Below, piece after piece: positions 35,962-48,500 of a DNA stretch of 64,000 nucleotides; positions within the stretch are counted from its first letter, which is position 1, and each line of letters opens with the position of its first letter. The DNA lies in NCBI GenBank assembly GCA_026686845.1, contig JAIVEN010000020.1:6103501-6167500 (forward strand), in the 5' to 3' direction. Made by a program: the position numbers and the translations under genes. The notes below the pieces were generated by a model, which saw only the letters and a program-made list of their open reading frames with translations, ran no database searches and was not told the DNA's origin. The DNA is from Adenanthera pavonina (lineage: Eukaryota; Streptophyta; Magnoliopsida; Fabales; Fabaceae).

Positions 35962-36853
35962 CCTGTTTAGTTTAATTGCATGGGGTATTAGGTAATGTGA
36001 TGTGAAAGGTGTAAACAGAAGTGATGGGATTATGATTACATGTTGGTTTGTTTGGTATGATATTAGGAATGTGGAAAATAAATTTATTTTTTATATTTAC
36101 TTAAATACAAATAAAGAGGAAAAGACTATAATGCCCATCCTTTAATTAAAAAAAAAAAAACCTCCCTTCTTATTTCTTCTTCCATACCCATTGGCCACCA
36201 CCGCTAGTTTTGGGCCACCACTCCCTCTGTCAATATCTTTTCTCTCAACAATAGACAACCCATTAAACCAAAAAAAAAAAATCAAAGGTTGCAGAGATGA
36301 ATTACAAAGACGATGGAGATGATAGCGATGTCGAAGGATGAAGATGATAGGATCAATCAAACTCCCTTCTCCTTTCGCAGCAAAGGTTGCAAGGCTTAGA
36401 TCTACTCCAGTGGAACCTTTGGAAGGTTCAAATGGCTAATATCATCTAGATTGAAGGCATAAGCTACCTGTGGTGTTGATGGAAGCTTTCACAAAATTGC
36501 TATCATTGGAGGTGCTTTCTCGTCATACAAGATATGCTCATCGTCAGTGGCTCTCCATGAACATGCTGGTTGATCGCTATTGGGAGACCGAGGAAGGTGC
36601 TGGTGGCTCCCTTGTTGAAGAATGCGAAGGGTGATGGTGAAGGGATTGCAAAAGAAGGACGACGATGGAAGGGTATTTTTGAGAAAGGAGGTCCAATAAT
36701 CATCTTCACATAGCATTTTGAGTGTGAAGATTATTACCAGAATTGAGGGGATGGGGTTCACACATGTGAGGGGTAAAAGACAAACCAACTGCATGAACTG
36801 GGGTGATGTAAAGGTGATCACTTTACATAATTCCCTGTGTAAATGAACCAAAC
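35962..36853. mobile_element. MITE-like non-autonomous element, about 890 bp
   Basis: Left end CTGTTTAGTTTAATTGCAT, and the inverted right end TTGTTTGGTTCATTTACAC. Both ends are followed by GGTAATGTGATG- or TGTAAAGTGATCACC-type sub-terminal repeats. No transposase is encoded. The target duplication is not clear. Confidence 0.5.
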
Positions 36854-38078
36854 AAGATGCAAATTTGTTTTCTTATCATTAGTTGTATAAAGAGCCACTC
36901 ACAAAATATTACATGCAAGAATGCAGCAAAGAAGAATACCATACTAAAGAGCACCACAAAAAAATCAAACTTAGGACATTGTAAATGATCGGGGAGCTAC
37001 ACTCTCGTTATTTCATAAGCAGACAATCCATGGGATAATTTCTATCCTAGTGAGCACATTAAAGGGTGGGTTGTACCACATTACATTTGACGATTGGTTT
37101 AATAAAATTAATTATAATTCAATATGGGATTGATTGTAATTTCCACAAATAAATTCATATTATTAAAAAAAAGGAAAACTGAAAATAAATTAAACAAAAA
37201 TTAATTGCAAATTTCTCAAATGAATGTAAAATTGACACAAATACTATAAACGGTATTAAATTTAATATAACTTTCAAATTATAGTAATCAATTCAACCAA
37301 ATAATATTAAATATAATATAATTTTTCAAATTATAGCAATCAATTATCAATAATTTGCGTAATAATTCACCAAAAATTAACAACAAAGACACACATCAAC
37401 TGCCATGTGGCATTCATATATTCCATTTCCTTACATGCTGACTTGACACTCCAGAATTCCCTCAATTCTACTTAACTTTATATATAATAAATTCTAAATG
37501 TCCCAACTCCCAATTTAATTTAGATTTTATATTATCAATATATTAATTATTTTTAATATTTTATTATTAATTAAAAATAATAATAGGTGAAATACAAGTT
37601 ATTTTTTAGTATTTACATCAAAGATATTTAGGTAAACTATTATTAAATTTTACTAATTTGTGATTTGAGAGTTCTATTGCAAATGATGGTGATCATACGG
37701 GTCGTTTTTTATGATCATATATATATATATCGAGTTTCTCTAAATTATACAAAGATATTTCAATGGGGGAGAGAATCCATGCTCTTTGTGGGATTAGTAT
37801 ATGGGTTTGTTGCAGGTAGTTATGGAAAAATAATTAAAGATTGATTTCGTAGGCTAATCTTTGTTATTTAATTAGAAAAAGAGAAAGAGAATTCAGTTAA
37901 AAGGGAAAGTTGGCAGATCAATCAGAACAATATATATATATATATATATACTTTGTACAGATCATAAACTCCTATGAATTCTGGGCAAGAAAAAACAAAT
38001 ACTCCCAGATCAGATTACCCCTAGCAAAATACGACAAACTGAAATTCTTTCTTCCACTGAATTGATGATTAGCTAGAA

Positions 38079-38513
38079 CTAAGAAAGATGAATCCCACCC
38101 AAAATGTGCTTACACAGCTCCACCAAATGGAACAAAAGAAAAGCCGATGAAGTAGGCACACTGATCGCTAGCAAGGCAACCATCCCCACGGCCAAGCTTG
38201 GCCTCGTGTTCATCAGCTGCGTCTGCAACACTCCCATCGCCTCACAGATCATGGAGTCGTAGCTCGTGTAGCACTGCTTCTCCCACTCCATCCACTCCGC
38301 CGGCGGCTCGTAGTTCTTCTCTATCATCTTCATCTCGCGGATTCTCTTCCTCAGAACAATCATGCTCTCGTCCACCAACCTCCCGCCGAAATTCTGATCC
38401 GCCGCCTCTCTCCTCCTCGCCAGGATTCTGGTTTTCCGGCGACTCAAGCTCTGCCTCGAATTCGAATCCGGAATTGAGAGAAATGAGGGAGAATTTAGGG
38501 AAACGGATTGCAT
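38079..38513 (-). CDS. Small plant-specific membrane protein of unknown function, copy A2
   Basis: 144 residues, same length as A1 with about 15 substitutions, mostly conservative (for example F12L, V30I, N50S, L92M). The transit-peptide-like N-terminus, the GGRLVDESMIVLRKRIREMK core and the C-terminal hydrophobic helix are kept, and the frame is intact, so the copy is probably still coding. Its promoter keeps the TATA box (38634-38640) but lacks the upstream G-box of A1. Confidence 0.85.
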   Translation of the reverse strand: MQSVSLNSPSFLSIPDSNSRQSLSRRKTRILARRREAADQNFGGRLVDESMIVLRKRIREMKMIEKNYEPPAEWMEWEKQCYTSYDSMICEAMGVLQTQLMNTRPSLAVGMVALLAISVPTSSAFLLFHLVELCKHILGGIHLS

Positions 38514-39829
38514 TCTGATGGGAATATTGGATCTATGAATTAACGAGGGAAATTGTTCGATCGATTTGTGGGATGTGCAGGGTTTTGAGAAGATGAAAGT
38601 AATGTGATGTGTTCTACGGAGGAAGAATCTGGTTTATATAGGGTATGAATGAGGGGATATTAGAGAAAAAGATAAAAAAAATCAAAATAAAAATAAAAAT
38701 AAGGATATGTGATTGGAGGAAGCATCTTCGAGAGAGAGCAAGCGAATGCGAACAAAGCGTGTTTGTTTGGCGTGACGTTCCAGAAAGGTGCCATTTGTCA
38801 AAGCCAGAAAGCGACGTGTGGCTTCAAGAATCTCAAGTTGTGATTGCGTGCGGTAAAGTACATGATAGGGTGGGATGAATCTACTACCGTTTCTAAATTT
38901 TATATTTTGTTTTATTTTTGAGATGTAAATTTGTTTTAAAATTTGGACTTTTTTTGTTTTATTACGATATATTTTTGTATTTTATTTTAATTTATAAAAG
39001 CTCTCGAAATTTTCTCTCTTTTTTAGTATTATCAAGTCATTTGATAAAAGGGTTATCCTAGTTAATGTTAGTCAGAAAAAATAAAATAAAATAAAACACA
39101 TCCTTATCATAGTTGTTAAGCGCTTGAAAAATGGTATAGCCGTATTGGATTTTTTACGATGTATTTTAGTTTGATACTTTTCAGAAATATTTGAATAATC
39201 AATCGATATAAATTATAAAATACACAAGAGATATTTATAAATTATTAAATATCAATTTTTTAAGTTTTCAACTTTTTGCATATATTTTATTGAAATTTGT
39301 GTAGCTTTGTTTTTAATTTCTTTAATATTTCATCACATATTTGGATGAAATTTTTAAATGTTAAAAGATTAAAATGATCTTTTACGCTTTAAGTTATTAC
39401 TTCTCTTGTGCATGTGATAAAAAAATACCTAGTTTTCTGAAACTAAGAGACTAAAATTTAAAAAAAAAAAAAGGTACGCTTTTGTCTCTTTATAAAAAGT
39501 CGATAAACATAAAGGAAAATAATGATATATATATATATAATATTCTCTTTTACTTTTTATCTTTTGTTTTTTAAATACATATCAAACATTTACTTATTAA
39601 ATATAAGTGATCCAAATCCAAAATAAAACCTGATGAGAATATATCTTCTTAATTTTTTTCTCTAAAATTGAATGTAAATTTAAATTGAAAATATTAATTA
39701 TATGATATTGACTTAAATAGTTGATCACACTAAAATCCTATCTCTAATTCTTTCGAGAAAGTTGAAATTGTCCAAATAAATAAAATGACGGTATGGTTAC
39801 ACGTAGGAGGAGAACATTGGAACATTATC

Positions 39830-39910
39830 CCTTAAGGAAATGGCGGTCAGGTGAGGGCAAGTGTTCGCCGACAAGTTAAGTCAACCTGACAGAGGACGGC
39901 GCTATTCTAA
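39830..39910. other. GC-rich island conserved between the duplication units (unit 2)
   Basis: Counterpart of 31190-31270, with TGGCGGTCAG, TGAGGGCAAGTG and GGACGGCGCTA retained and a few indels. Confidence 0.55.
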
Positions 39911-41648
39911 TATTATTTTCTAATAATCTATTCTATTAATAATAATAATAATACATTCTCTTCGTCTTAACGATACAAACATTAAAATATATTTCAATTA
40001 TTGGCTAGTGATTTTTTTATTCTTTAATAATAGAGATAGTTAACGGTTTTGTTGGTTCCTTTAAATCTATGCCAATCAATAATTGAATTCGTCAATTATT
40101 TTTGTATTCAAGTTAAGAATTATCTAAAAATTGTTATATTCAATTTCGTTCTAACTAATTTTAGTCAAGTAAAGCGACTGACTTTTATAATAACCCCTTC
40201 AATGTGTAAAAATACATATTTGATCAGTTTAATTGTACCAAATATGATGTTTTAACTCTAAATATTACCTCATTGAGGAAGGGGTTTGGGTTCCAACTGC
40301 CAATATTGATAGAAAGTGTCCATGTGTAGATAAATATGTAAGATAGCCAAACAAAACTATGTAAGATATTTCACTACTTAGTTACCATTTATCATAGGAC
40401 AATTTTACTATTAGAGAAAATAAATGAACTATCAATATCTGCTTTAGATGATTTTACTCCTCCCATTTTGAAACAATTGTGGGATTTTTTTTATTTTAAA
40501 ATAATTGTCACTTTATAATTTTCAAGAGAGTATTAATTATAGTTGGATAAATTTATCCTTCAATAATAATAAAGAAAGATAAAAGTATTAAGGAATAGTC
40601 CTATATACTAATAAAAGTATAATAGTAAAATATAACTAAACTTTATTAATTTTTAAATTATTTATTAATTTTCTTAATTTACGTGCATAACTGTAAAGTG
40701 ACAATTGTTTTAAAATAGAGTGAGTATTATTAGAGAAAATAAAAGAGCGCTCAATTCTATGACATTATTATTTTCATCTTTCAACCACCAAGTATTAGTA
40801 TTAGCTAATCCATATTCCAGGATTATTAAGCTATTTTTTTCATGCATTTTTTATATGCAATCAATTTGCAATTATAACTTTATAATTAGTATATTTATAT
40901 ATTTTTACTTTTTTTTTAGAAAAAAAAAGCAACAGCAATTCGATACATCACAATTAAATAATTAATATATTATATTAAGACAACATCTTTTGTCATTATC
41001 ATTTTTTCATAAAAGAAAATTTAGATGAATTAGACCTTAATTTGAGAGATCTATATATATTATTCATGACTGATAAATCAAACTGTTAATATACTATATT
41101 TTTTGTCACCACTAGCTATTTTTAAACAAGTGACAATCTCGGTAGGTAATACATGAGGATGAGTAAAAAAATTTGAAGATAATTTATTAATTTTATCCTT
41201 TTCTTTTGGCATATGTTGAACACCCCCCCAAAAAAAAAAACAAAAACACCAAACTCCCAATCTGAAAAGATCATTCTTGTATTTGTTTATGCTTTGAGTT
41301 GGAACGAAAATTATCATAATTCATCGACACCTACAGATTAGGATCAGTCAACATTTTTCGCAAATTTGCCGAACATAGAGACTCCCTTACTTTTCTTATT
41401 TGTTATTCTAATAAGTAGATAAATTTGGAATTATTAATACCAATTATTAAATTCATGGCAATCCATCATATCCAAATAGAATAGTTTGACTCATGTTAGA
41501 TCTTATGTTTGTAATAAACCATAAAACATATATAGTTGATTGTGTCTCTTTTTGATTTTGAAATGCATGTACCTTAAATGATCATATTTGAATTTGAATT
41601 CCCATTGCATGTACAGTGCAGTGCAGGGATACTTACCCTTTTAGGAAT

Positions 41649-41673
41649 ACACACACACACACACACACACACA
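41649..41673. repeat. (AC)n microsatellite
   Basis: About twelve AC units at the position where unit 1 has mostly AT units. The two duplicates have evolved different dinucleotide tracts at the same site. Confidence 0.95.
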
Positions 41674-42046
41674 ATAAGGAAAAGTGGAAATTATACACAT
41701 AAAGGAGCCGCCTTCCAAGTTTCGTAGAACTTGTAATTGTAATTCACCAATCATTTCAATATTCGTCAAAACTTGAGAATATTGACTCTCAGATTTGTAT
41801 GAAACGTAACGAACAATATTTTGATTATATTCCATTACATTAATCCAATCCAAGTAAATTGGCGGCACCCCCGGCCATGCATCCCCTCTTTCTCCGAATC
41901 CCACTCTATCAATTGTGATTATGATTTATCCTTCTTTCTTATCCCTACGCGCCCATTCACAAACACGTTCCTCCTTATTATTATTGTTATTAATTTTCTC
42001 CATAAAATATCCCTCACAGTACTCTTTCTTTCAGGCCTCAGATTTA

Positions 42047-42427
42047 ATTATCACTGGGAGAAGAAGAAGGTTGATCAGTATTTGTGCAACGATCAAAGAA
42101 TAAGGATTCTTCTTATGGGCACCGTTGGTGGATGAAAGCATCATCGTTCTTCGCATGCGAATGCGCGAGATGCAGATTAAGGAGAAAATGATGAAGAAGG
42201 AGGAGGAGTTGGTTGGATGGAGTGGGAGAGAAGGTACTCGGAAGAGAGTTATGGTTCAGATGTGTGTGAGGCTGTAGGGTTGTTGCAGACTGTGTTGATG
42301 GAGACAAGGCCTTGTTTGGCTCTGGGGATTCTGGTTTTGGTTTTCATGAGTGTTTCGGTTTCAATGTCTTTCTGTGTTTCATTTGGTGGGGTTGGCAAAG
42401 GAGATCTTCATGTCAATCCATGTCTAG
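42047..42427 (+). pseudogene. Broken copy B2 of the small plant-specific gene
   Basis: Aligns with B1 from its Arg-rich stretch to its stop codon. About 130 bp holding the B1 start codon and most of the N-terminus is missing. The frame after RRRRLISICATIKE meets a stop, the VDESIIVLRMRMREMQIKEK core is in another frame, and the ...GWMEWERRYSEESYGSDV part is in a third. Near the end a 2 bp loss converts the SLFVFHLVWLAK helix to a shifted FCVSFGGVGKG. At least three frame changes plus loss of the start make it a pseudogene. Confidence 0.85.
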
Positions 42428-43679
42428 TTTACGATTTAATTAATTTCTTATCATTTTCTTAATTAATCTAGAGGATACATTTTTTTATGTAAGATGAAAA
42501 TGAATTCTTATCATTCAAATAATTTAGACAATTTACATAGTTTTCTTACATAAATTTAGACTACGATTAGAATGATTGAATAATAATTAAAATTTATTTG
42601 AACTGAACATTGTTTCTTCTGTCTAAAATTTCAAAGATTCTCACACATCATTATAAAGGGTTACTTACTATACTTTTTGAAAAGTAATTTCTTAAGAAAT
42701 ATACTTCCTCTGAAATTAATTTCTCATAAAGTTTACCTTTAACTTATTTATTTTATTTTTTATTTCTCAGAGTTTAGTATATTTATTAAATAACTATATT
42801 ATATTTTAAGGCTAATGACATAAATATCATTTTTCTTACAAAAAAATATTAAGAAGATAGTGATATATTTAAAAAATTAATATAAATAATTCAAAAAATA
42901 GAATTTTTTTAAATTTTACTCAAGAAATAGAACTTTTTAAATTAAGTCAAATTTTTCAACAAGTTATATCCTTTTTTTTCTTTAACAACCAAGCAAAGTG
43001 ATCAATTTACCTTTTAGAAAGTTGAATTTCTTCTCCCCCACTTCCCCGTGCCAAGCGGCATTCTAACATCTTTACACACATGTTATAAAATCATAAAAGC
43101 ACAAATATTTCTTGACTCAAACTCTGTGCAGCACGTTGGCAAAAAGAAAAATTATGTATAACGTCAATGAGTTTGACATTTGAAAGAAAATTAAATTCCT
43201 TTCAACTTCTCTAAACACATACGTCATCCTTCTTTACTTCCACGTTTCTAGAAGTTTTCTAGTTCGTTTGGTCCAAGAAAAAAAATGAAGTTTTATATTT
43301 CCTTGTAAATCATTAAAAAAAATTAGATGAAAAAGTATACGAGAGAAATATATATATATATATTGAATATTGATCAGTATGAAAAGAAAAAAGAGAAATA
43401 TAAAATAGAGCAGATTTGAGACAGATGTAGCTAAGTTCATGATTGTAATTATGCATGCATTATTATCGTTCTTAGTATATATAGCTAATTACCATTTCCA
43501 TATTAAGTTGTCATCACGCAAGGACGGAATGATATTAGCAATGTCCAACCTGTGAAATATTTTGAAACATCAACTGGTTTGACCAATGTGGAATGTTTTT
43601 GGAGATCAAATTAATTGTTGATTGAATCAAGAAATACTCTAATGTCCCATTTTATCTGTTATTTTAGAAAATTTTAAAT

Positions 43680-43990
43680 ATTTTAATTTAATTATTGTTT
43701 AACATTACCAATAAATTATTAATTATTTTTTATTATGTTACTTTTCATTAAAAATAATAGCATAAAACTCAAGTCATTTTTTAATATTTAAATTAATATT
43801 TTAATAAAATATCATTAAATTTTATTATAATCTAGTTTTTAAATGTACTCAAAATCGAGACTACTATTTCAAATATTGGTGATTAGAATTTGGACAGGTT
43901 GTTTTATTAATATATATATAATTATATATATATATATAGTTTCTCTAAATTATTTATACAAAGACACTTAAATGGGGGATAATCCATGCT
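43680..43990. repeat. Partial third copy of the sequence left of unit 2
   Basis: Resembles 37540-37790: both contain an ATTAAATTTTA stretch, an (AT)n tract, AGTTTCTCTAAATTAT, AATGGGGG and ATCCATGCT in the same order. It suggests the duplication once included more sequence, or that a third unit began here. Confidence 0.5.
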
Positions 43991-44560
43991 AGAGTCATAT
44001 CTCATTCTGTTTTAAACTATAAGATTTTTTTAAATGTATCACATAAATTGCTCAACATTCTCAAATTACTTCTAATTAATATCAATATTAAAAGAGAGAG
44101 GTAGTATTAATAGAATGGAGTTATGAAAGATATTTTTAGAAAAAAAAAAGTTTATAAATGCTTCACTAATTTTAGTAAAAGTTCTTATATTATGAATGAC
44201 CAGAATCTTCAATAGAGGGAGTAGTACTAATAAGTCTTTCTAGATACTTGTATTAATTAAGCAATGCCTAATAAAAGTAGAACTTTTCTGTGAACTTGAA
44301 GGATAGTCTAATCGTGACAAATGCAAGTCATATTCCATAAGACTATATGTTTAAATTTCGTTGTCAATATAAGAATCTTGTTAAGTGGATCTGTAAGTGT
44401 CTTTGCATGCATTATTTAAATAGTGAAACTTATCTTGACCCAGCTGGAACCCAATTAATCTAAACTTTTTTGTTTGTAAAAAAAGGGTGCAACTGTTTTT
44501 AGGTCTCAAAAGAAGTAGTATTTAAGGAAATATAATCAAAAGCAATATCACTGACTTATC

Positions 44561-45060
44561 ATGAGAACCATTCAGATTAGTAATACTGCCAACGCAACCG
44601 CAAATTACAGAAAGTTAATGAATCCAGCTAGACCATTTGGTCCAGGTGAGATTATCACAGCCGTGAAAGAAACCATCAAATTTTGCAAACAAAAAGATGA
44701 AGGGGTGACCCACGTCAGTGAGAGGACTACAGGCAGCAAAAAGAGCCTCAGAGTGGGCTCACAAAGCTGCACGAGCTTCAACCTCATGGATAGGAACTTG
44801 CCATGAATGATGCTGTGTCACGCAACGCACAGAATCCTCCTGATTCACACGCCATGTTCACAGGTTTTGCGTTTCACACCAATGCTACTCGTAGGTTGAT
44901 TCCTACTTTGCCAGTGTGCCTGATGACGCTTCAATCCTCTTGTTGGCGTTTGTAAATGTTGCTGTGAAGCAACTTGCCAGAGCCACCAAAAACAAGACTC
45001 TGTATCCCTTGAAGCTGCCATTTTTTTTTCTTTTTTCAGAGAAGAGCTTGGACATGCAAG
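44561..45060 (+). pseudogene. Coding-like but frame-shifted segment, not recognised
   Basis: Base composition rises to protein-like levels. Plus-strand frames give NPARPFGPGEIITAVKETIK, then in another frame GLQAAKRASEWAHKAARAST, then AVSRNAQNPPDSHAMFTGFA, then SILLLAFVNVAVKQLARATK. Together they read like one protein broken by frameshifts. I do not recognise the family. The minus strand also has open stretches, so the sense strand is not certain. It may be a processed pseudogene or a real spliced gene. Confidence 0.3.
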
Positions 45061-45578
45061 AGAGGAGTTTACGACTTTATATAGAAGAATGAGTTACTCA
45101 TATGATGTACTACTCCCTTGTGTTCTTATTTATAAGTCTCTGTATATGAAGAACAAGACCCTATCTGTATGAAACATTGAAAGTGTTCTCCACTCAAGAA
45201 TATTGTGTGGATGGTTTTCATACACATGATGGCCATGAAAATACAGCATGACCATGAAAAAATAGCAGCTATATTTTACTCCAAAGAAAACTTGCTTCTA
45301 TATTCAAACATGACATATCCCAAGAAGATCCACTAAGTTATTATCACTACTGTTGCCCTTAATGTCATTTCTAAGCTGCGATAGGAGTATCTAATCACAT
45401 CATGATCGTCGCCCTTTTCTATAAGGAAACAAGAGCTTATTGGCTTTGTGAAGTCAGGACTCAGAAGGCCATCCTTTGCAAAGATCTCTCCCTACTCAGC
45501 ACCTGTATGAGATAAGTCAATACATAATTGGGTTGAACATCTGATAAGAACATTACTAGTGCCCAGCAGCCCAGCTTA

Positions 45579-48500
45579 TTACAAACCTTCTAGGATGAAA
45601 GGTCCAATAGGATCAACTTGATTTGAATCAACCTGATTCACTGGCTGAGATTCAAGTGGCTGGTCATCTTGCTCAGGATTTAACTCCTCAAGCTTTGAAT
45701 GCGATTTGTTGTGATCAAGTGCAGGTAGCTCAAGTTGCTGGTATTTCGGCTTGTTCTTCTCAAGGAGAAGGTAGGTGGTGCAGTACCAAAATAGTAGTAT
45801 CTTACTTTGTGCTACCACTGTATCCTTAATTTTGCTTCCTCCAAAAGATATGCGCTCCAGTGCCTGTGAAAAAGAGAGGGCAGATCAGGAAAGCAGGACA
45901 ACAAACTAACATTCTATATTAAAACTTAAAAGCATTTTTTTATTGTGTTGAAACTGGATAACCTTAAAAGCATGAATACAAATACAATATGGAGACTCCA
46001 GCACATAATGCAATTATGGATATTATTACATCAGAAGATATATGGTGTTCAAATTCAATTTTTTAGTGTTATATTGTATCCAAGTATCAAATATGATACA
46101 GCTTTTGAAGTATTGATGCTTCATAGCAAATAACGAATTTTAAATACTTGGGTATTTTAAATGTTGATGATAGCTTACAATAAGATTTAATAAAATATTC
46201 ATCTTCAGATAGTTTAGGGTAAACTATTTGCAGTAACCATCCACTTTTACACAGTTGAATTAAACTAGCCTTCAGAAATTAAAAACAAAATCGTAGCTCA
46301 CCCCTCACCTGTTCTCCAGTTTGAACATCAAATGAATTTTGGTGTTCAAATTGAAGACCACTAAATTCATTGATGCAGAGTCCCTGAAAGGCCCTGAAAG
46401 AATGCACAAAGCAATTTCATCAGAACTAAATAAAGGAAACTATATTCTACTTGGAGTATATTTTTAGCATATGAAAGAGTTTGTTAGTGCGAGTTACATT
46501 ATTTGCAATCTTTCTTTTTTTTTGGTGAGAAATTTGAAATCTTTTAATTACTCAAAAATTGAATTCTGTATACCATCTAATGAGAGAAACACGAGGGATC
46601 CAGCGGAAGATGATTGGAGTATTTTCAGGGTTGACGTAGTAGCCTCCAAATACAATAAAAACAGTCATAAGAGAGGGGCCCACTGCCATGGCTGCTTCAG
46701 TGGTTGGAACCATAGCTCCAACAGTAAGACCCATCGCAGATGCAGCAAAAGATTCCACAGTGACTATACCACAGAATTTCCCAAATCTAGAATGTCAAAC
46801 TTCTAGGTCAGCAAAATTTGAGATAAAAATAACTTTGCACAAATGATCCCCTCAAAAAGGTAAACAGAGGTGGGGACCTACAAAGACATAAACAAAGACA
46901 TATTTATCTATGCCTTCTGGAAAACAAGAAAATTATATTATTGACATTTAAATCATTAAATGAAGTTGGAATAAAGAAAAATCATTCACGTTGTTACCAA
47001 AAAGTTTCAGAAAGTCATTTAACCCCTCTAAAATTCATTAGAGCTTCCGTGTATGAAACAATTATTTTGAAAATCCTGCCCAGAGAACACTATGGAAGCC
47101 TTCACCTTACTTAGCTCTGTTTTCTCATGATATTAAGGGCAAAGATGCTGGCAATCTACAACCAAAAAAGTCATAGAAAAAGCAAAAGAAATTCCAATTG
47201 TTAATAACAGAGATTGACTTGAAGCATTGACCTCAGTAAAGTAGGATGAAGACGTGCCATAGGGTACAAAATAGCACCAAACATCAGTGGAAAAGCTGCT
47301 CCAATTGGAATCTCAGCCAACAACTTTGAAAACAGATAAGGGCCCAATCCATAGGAGCCCTTTGCACGTTCTCTATCTACAATTGCACGCTCCTTTGGGA
47401 AAACCCCAACAGTCTTGGTAAGAGCAGCCATAGCTGTGTTTATTGCAGCAACCTGTGAGCGCCAATTATGTAAGGAGTCAAGGAAGGCAGAATAAATACA
47501 CATTCCAGATGAAATGTAATTCTAGAGACTATCAAAATTATGGATATCAACTTGTGACAACCCAATTTAATTGTTTGTCCTCATAGTTACCGGAGGCTCA
47601 GGTTAGTTTGCAAAAGTCCCACAAAAATTTTATGACACGGACCAAATGGAAACATTTGGACTAATAGCCAAATGTGCATAGAAGCATTTAAAAGTTTCCC
47701 TGCCATGTATTAGCAGCAAGTCAACTAGAGAAATAGGAATGCATGAATGAAAAAATCACAAACCTGAAGCAATCCCATTCTGTCTTGTATTGAAGTCTGA
47801 GATCTTCCCATTCTCCAAAAAACCGAACCAAAGATAACTGCTGATGCAATTGACATCCTTGCTCGAACTTTGTTTGTTGGTCCATCACGGGAAGCCTAGT
47901 CAACCATAAGAATAATGAATCAAAGAAAATGAGAATCATAAGTTCCACTCTCCCCACACAGAGAAAGAACTGAATTAATTATATGCATCTTTAAAATTTT
48001 ACCACATAGTCAGGTTACTCAAAGATAAGGGATGAAGAATTGAAGAAAAAAACTGATGTTGAAACCAGATGTGAGGTGGGAAAAGAAGAAATTTATCATA
48101 GCATATACAAGATGTGAAGAGAAGTGATATTTATGCCATCTTTCTAATTAAGTCTTGCCAAATGACATGAGCAAGGCCCATTTGTCTTTTCTTTCAAGCC
48201 AAAAAGAACTTTGTCCAGGTCCTATCATACAATTTACACAGCAAGTCAATAGATAGGCAGACCTGCATCCATGCTCGCCTGAGGAGCAACCAGAATTGTT
48301 TCCACCAACCTCCTTTCTTCTTAGCTATAGTTGTCCTACCAATTTTCTTTCCACTTTTGGGAAGCACTTCTTTGGTAATTGGAGATGCATATATTATTGT
48401 AGAAAGTCTTTTAGAGAATGACTCAACAAGACCATCAACCCTCTTTTGAGAAGAATAGACACTTTCAGCAGAACTGTAGTCAATGGATATAAGATCAGCC

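Larger units (their letters stand above)
34501..37824. other. Spacer between the duplication units
   Basis: No gene supported. It holds a retroposon-like stump (35045-35092) and a MITE-like element (35962-36853). The last part, about 37540-37790, resembles 43680-43990 beyond unit 2. Several open frames of 60-120 codons here lie within the MITE and have no family features. Confidence 0.5.
37825..43210. repeat. Segmental duplication, unit 2 (gene A2 and pseudogene B2)
   Basis: Second copy of 29040-34500, offset by about 8.7 kb and in the same orientation. Where unit 1 has an (AT)n tract upstream of gene B (about 32888-32912), unit 2 has (AC)n (41649-41673), and a new (AT)n tract interrupts the A flank at about 37929-37951. 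Confidence 0.88.

Noticed and set aside
41821..42135. A 104-codon open frame at the start of B2
   Set aside because: It mixes leader sequence with an out-of-frame part of the B2 pseudogene.
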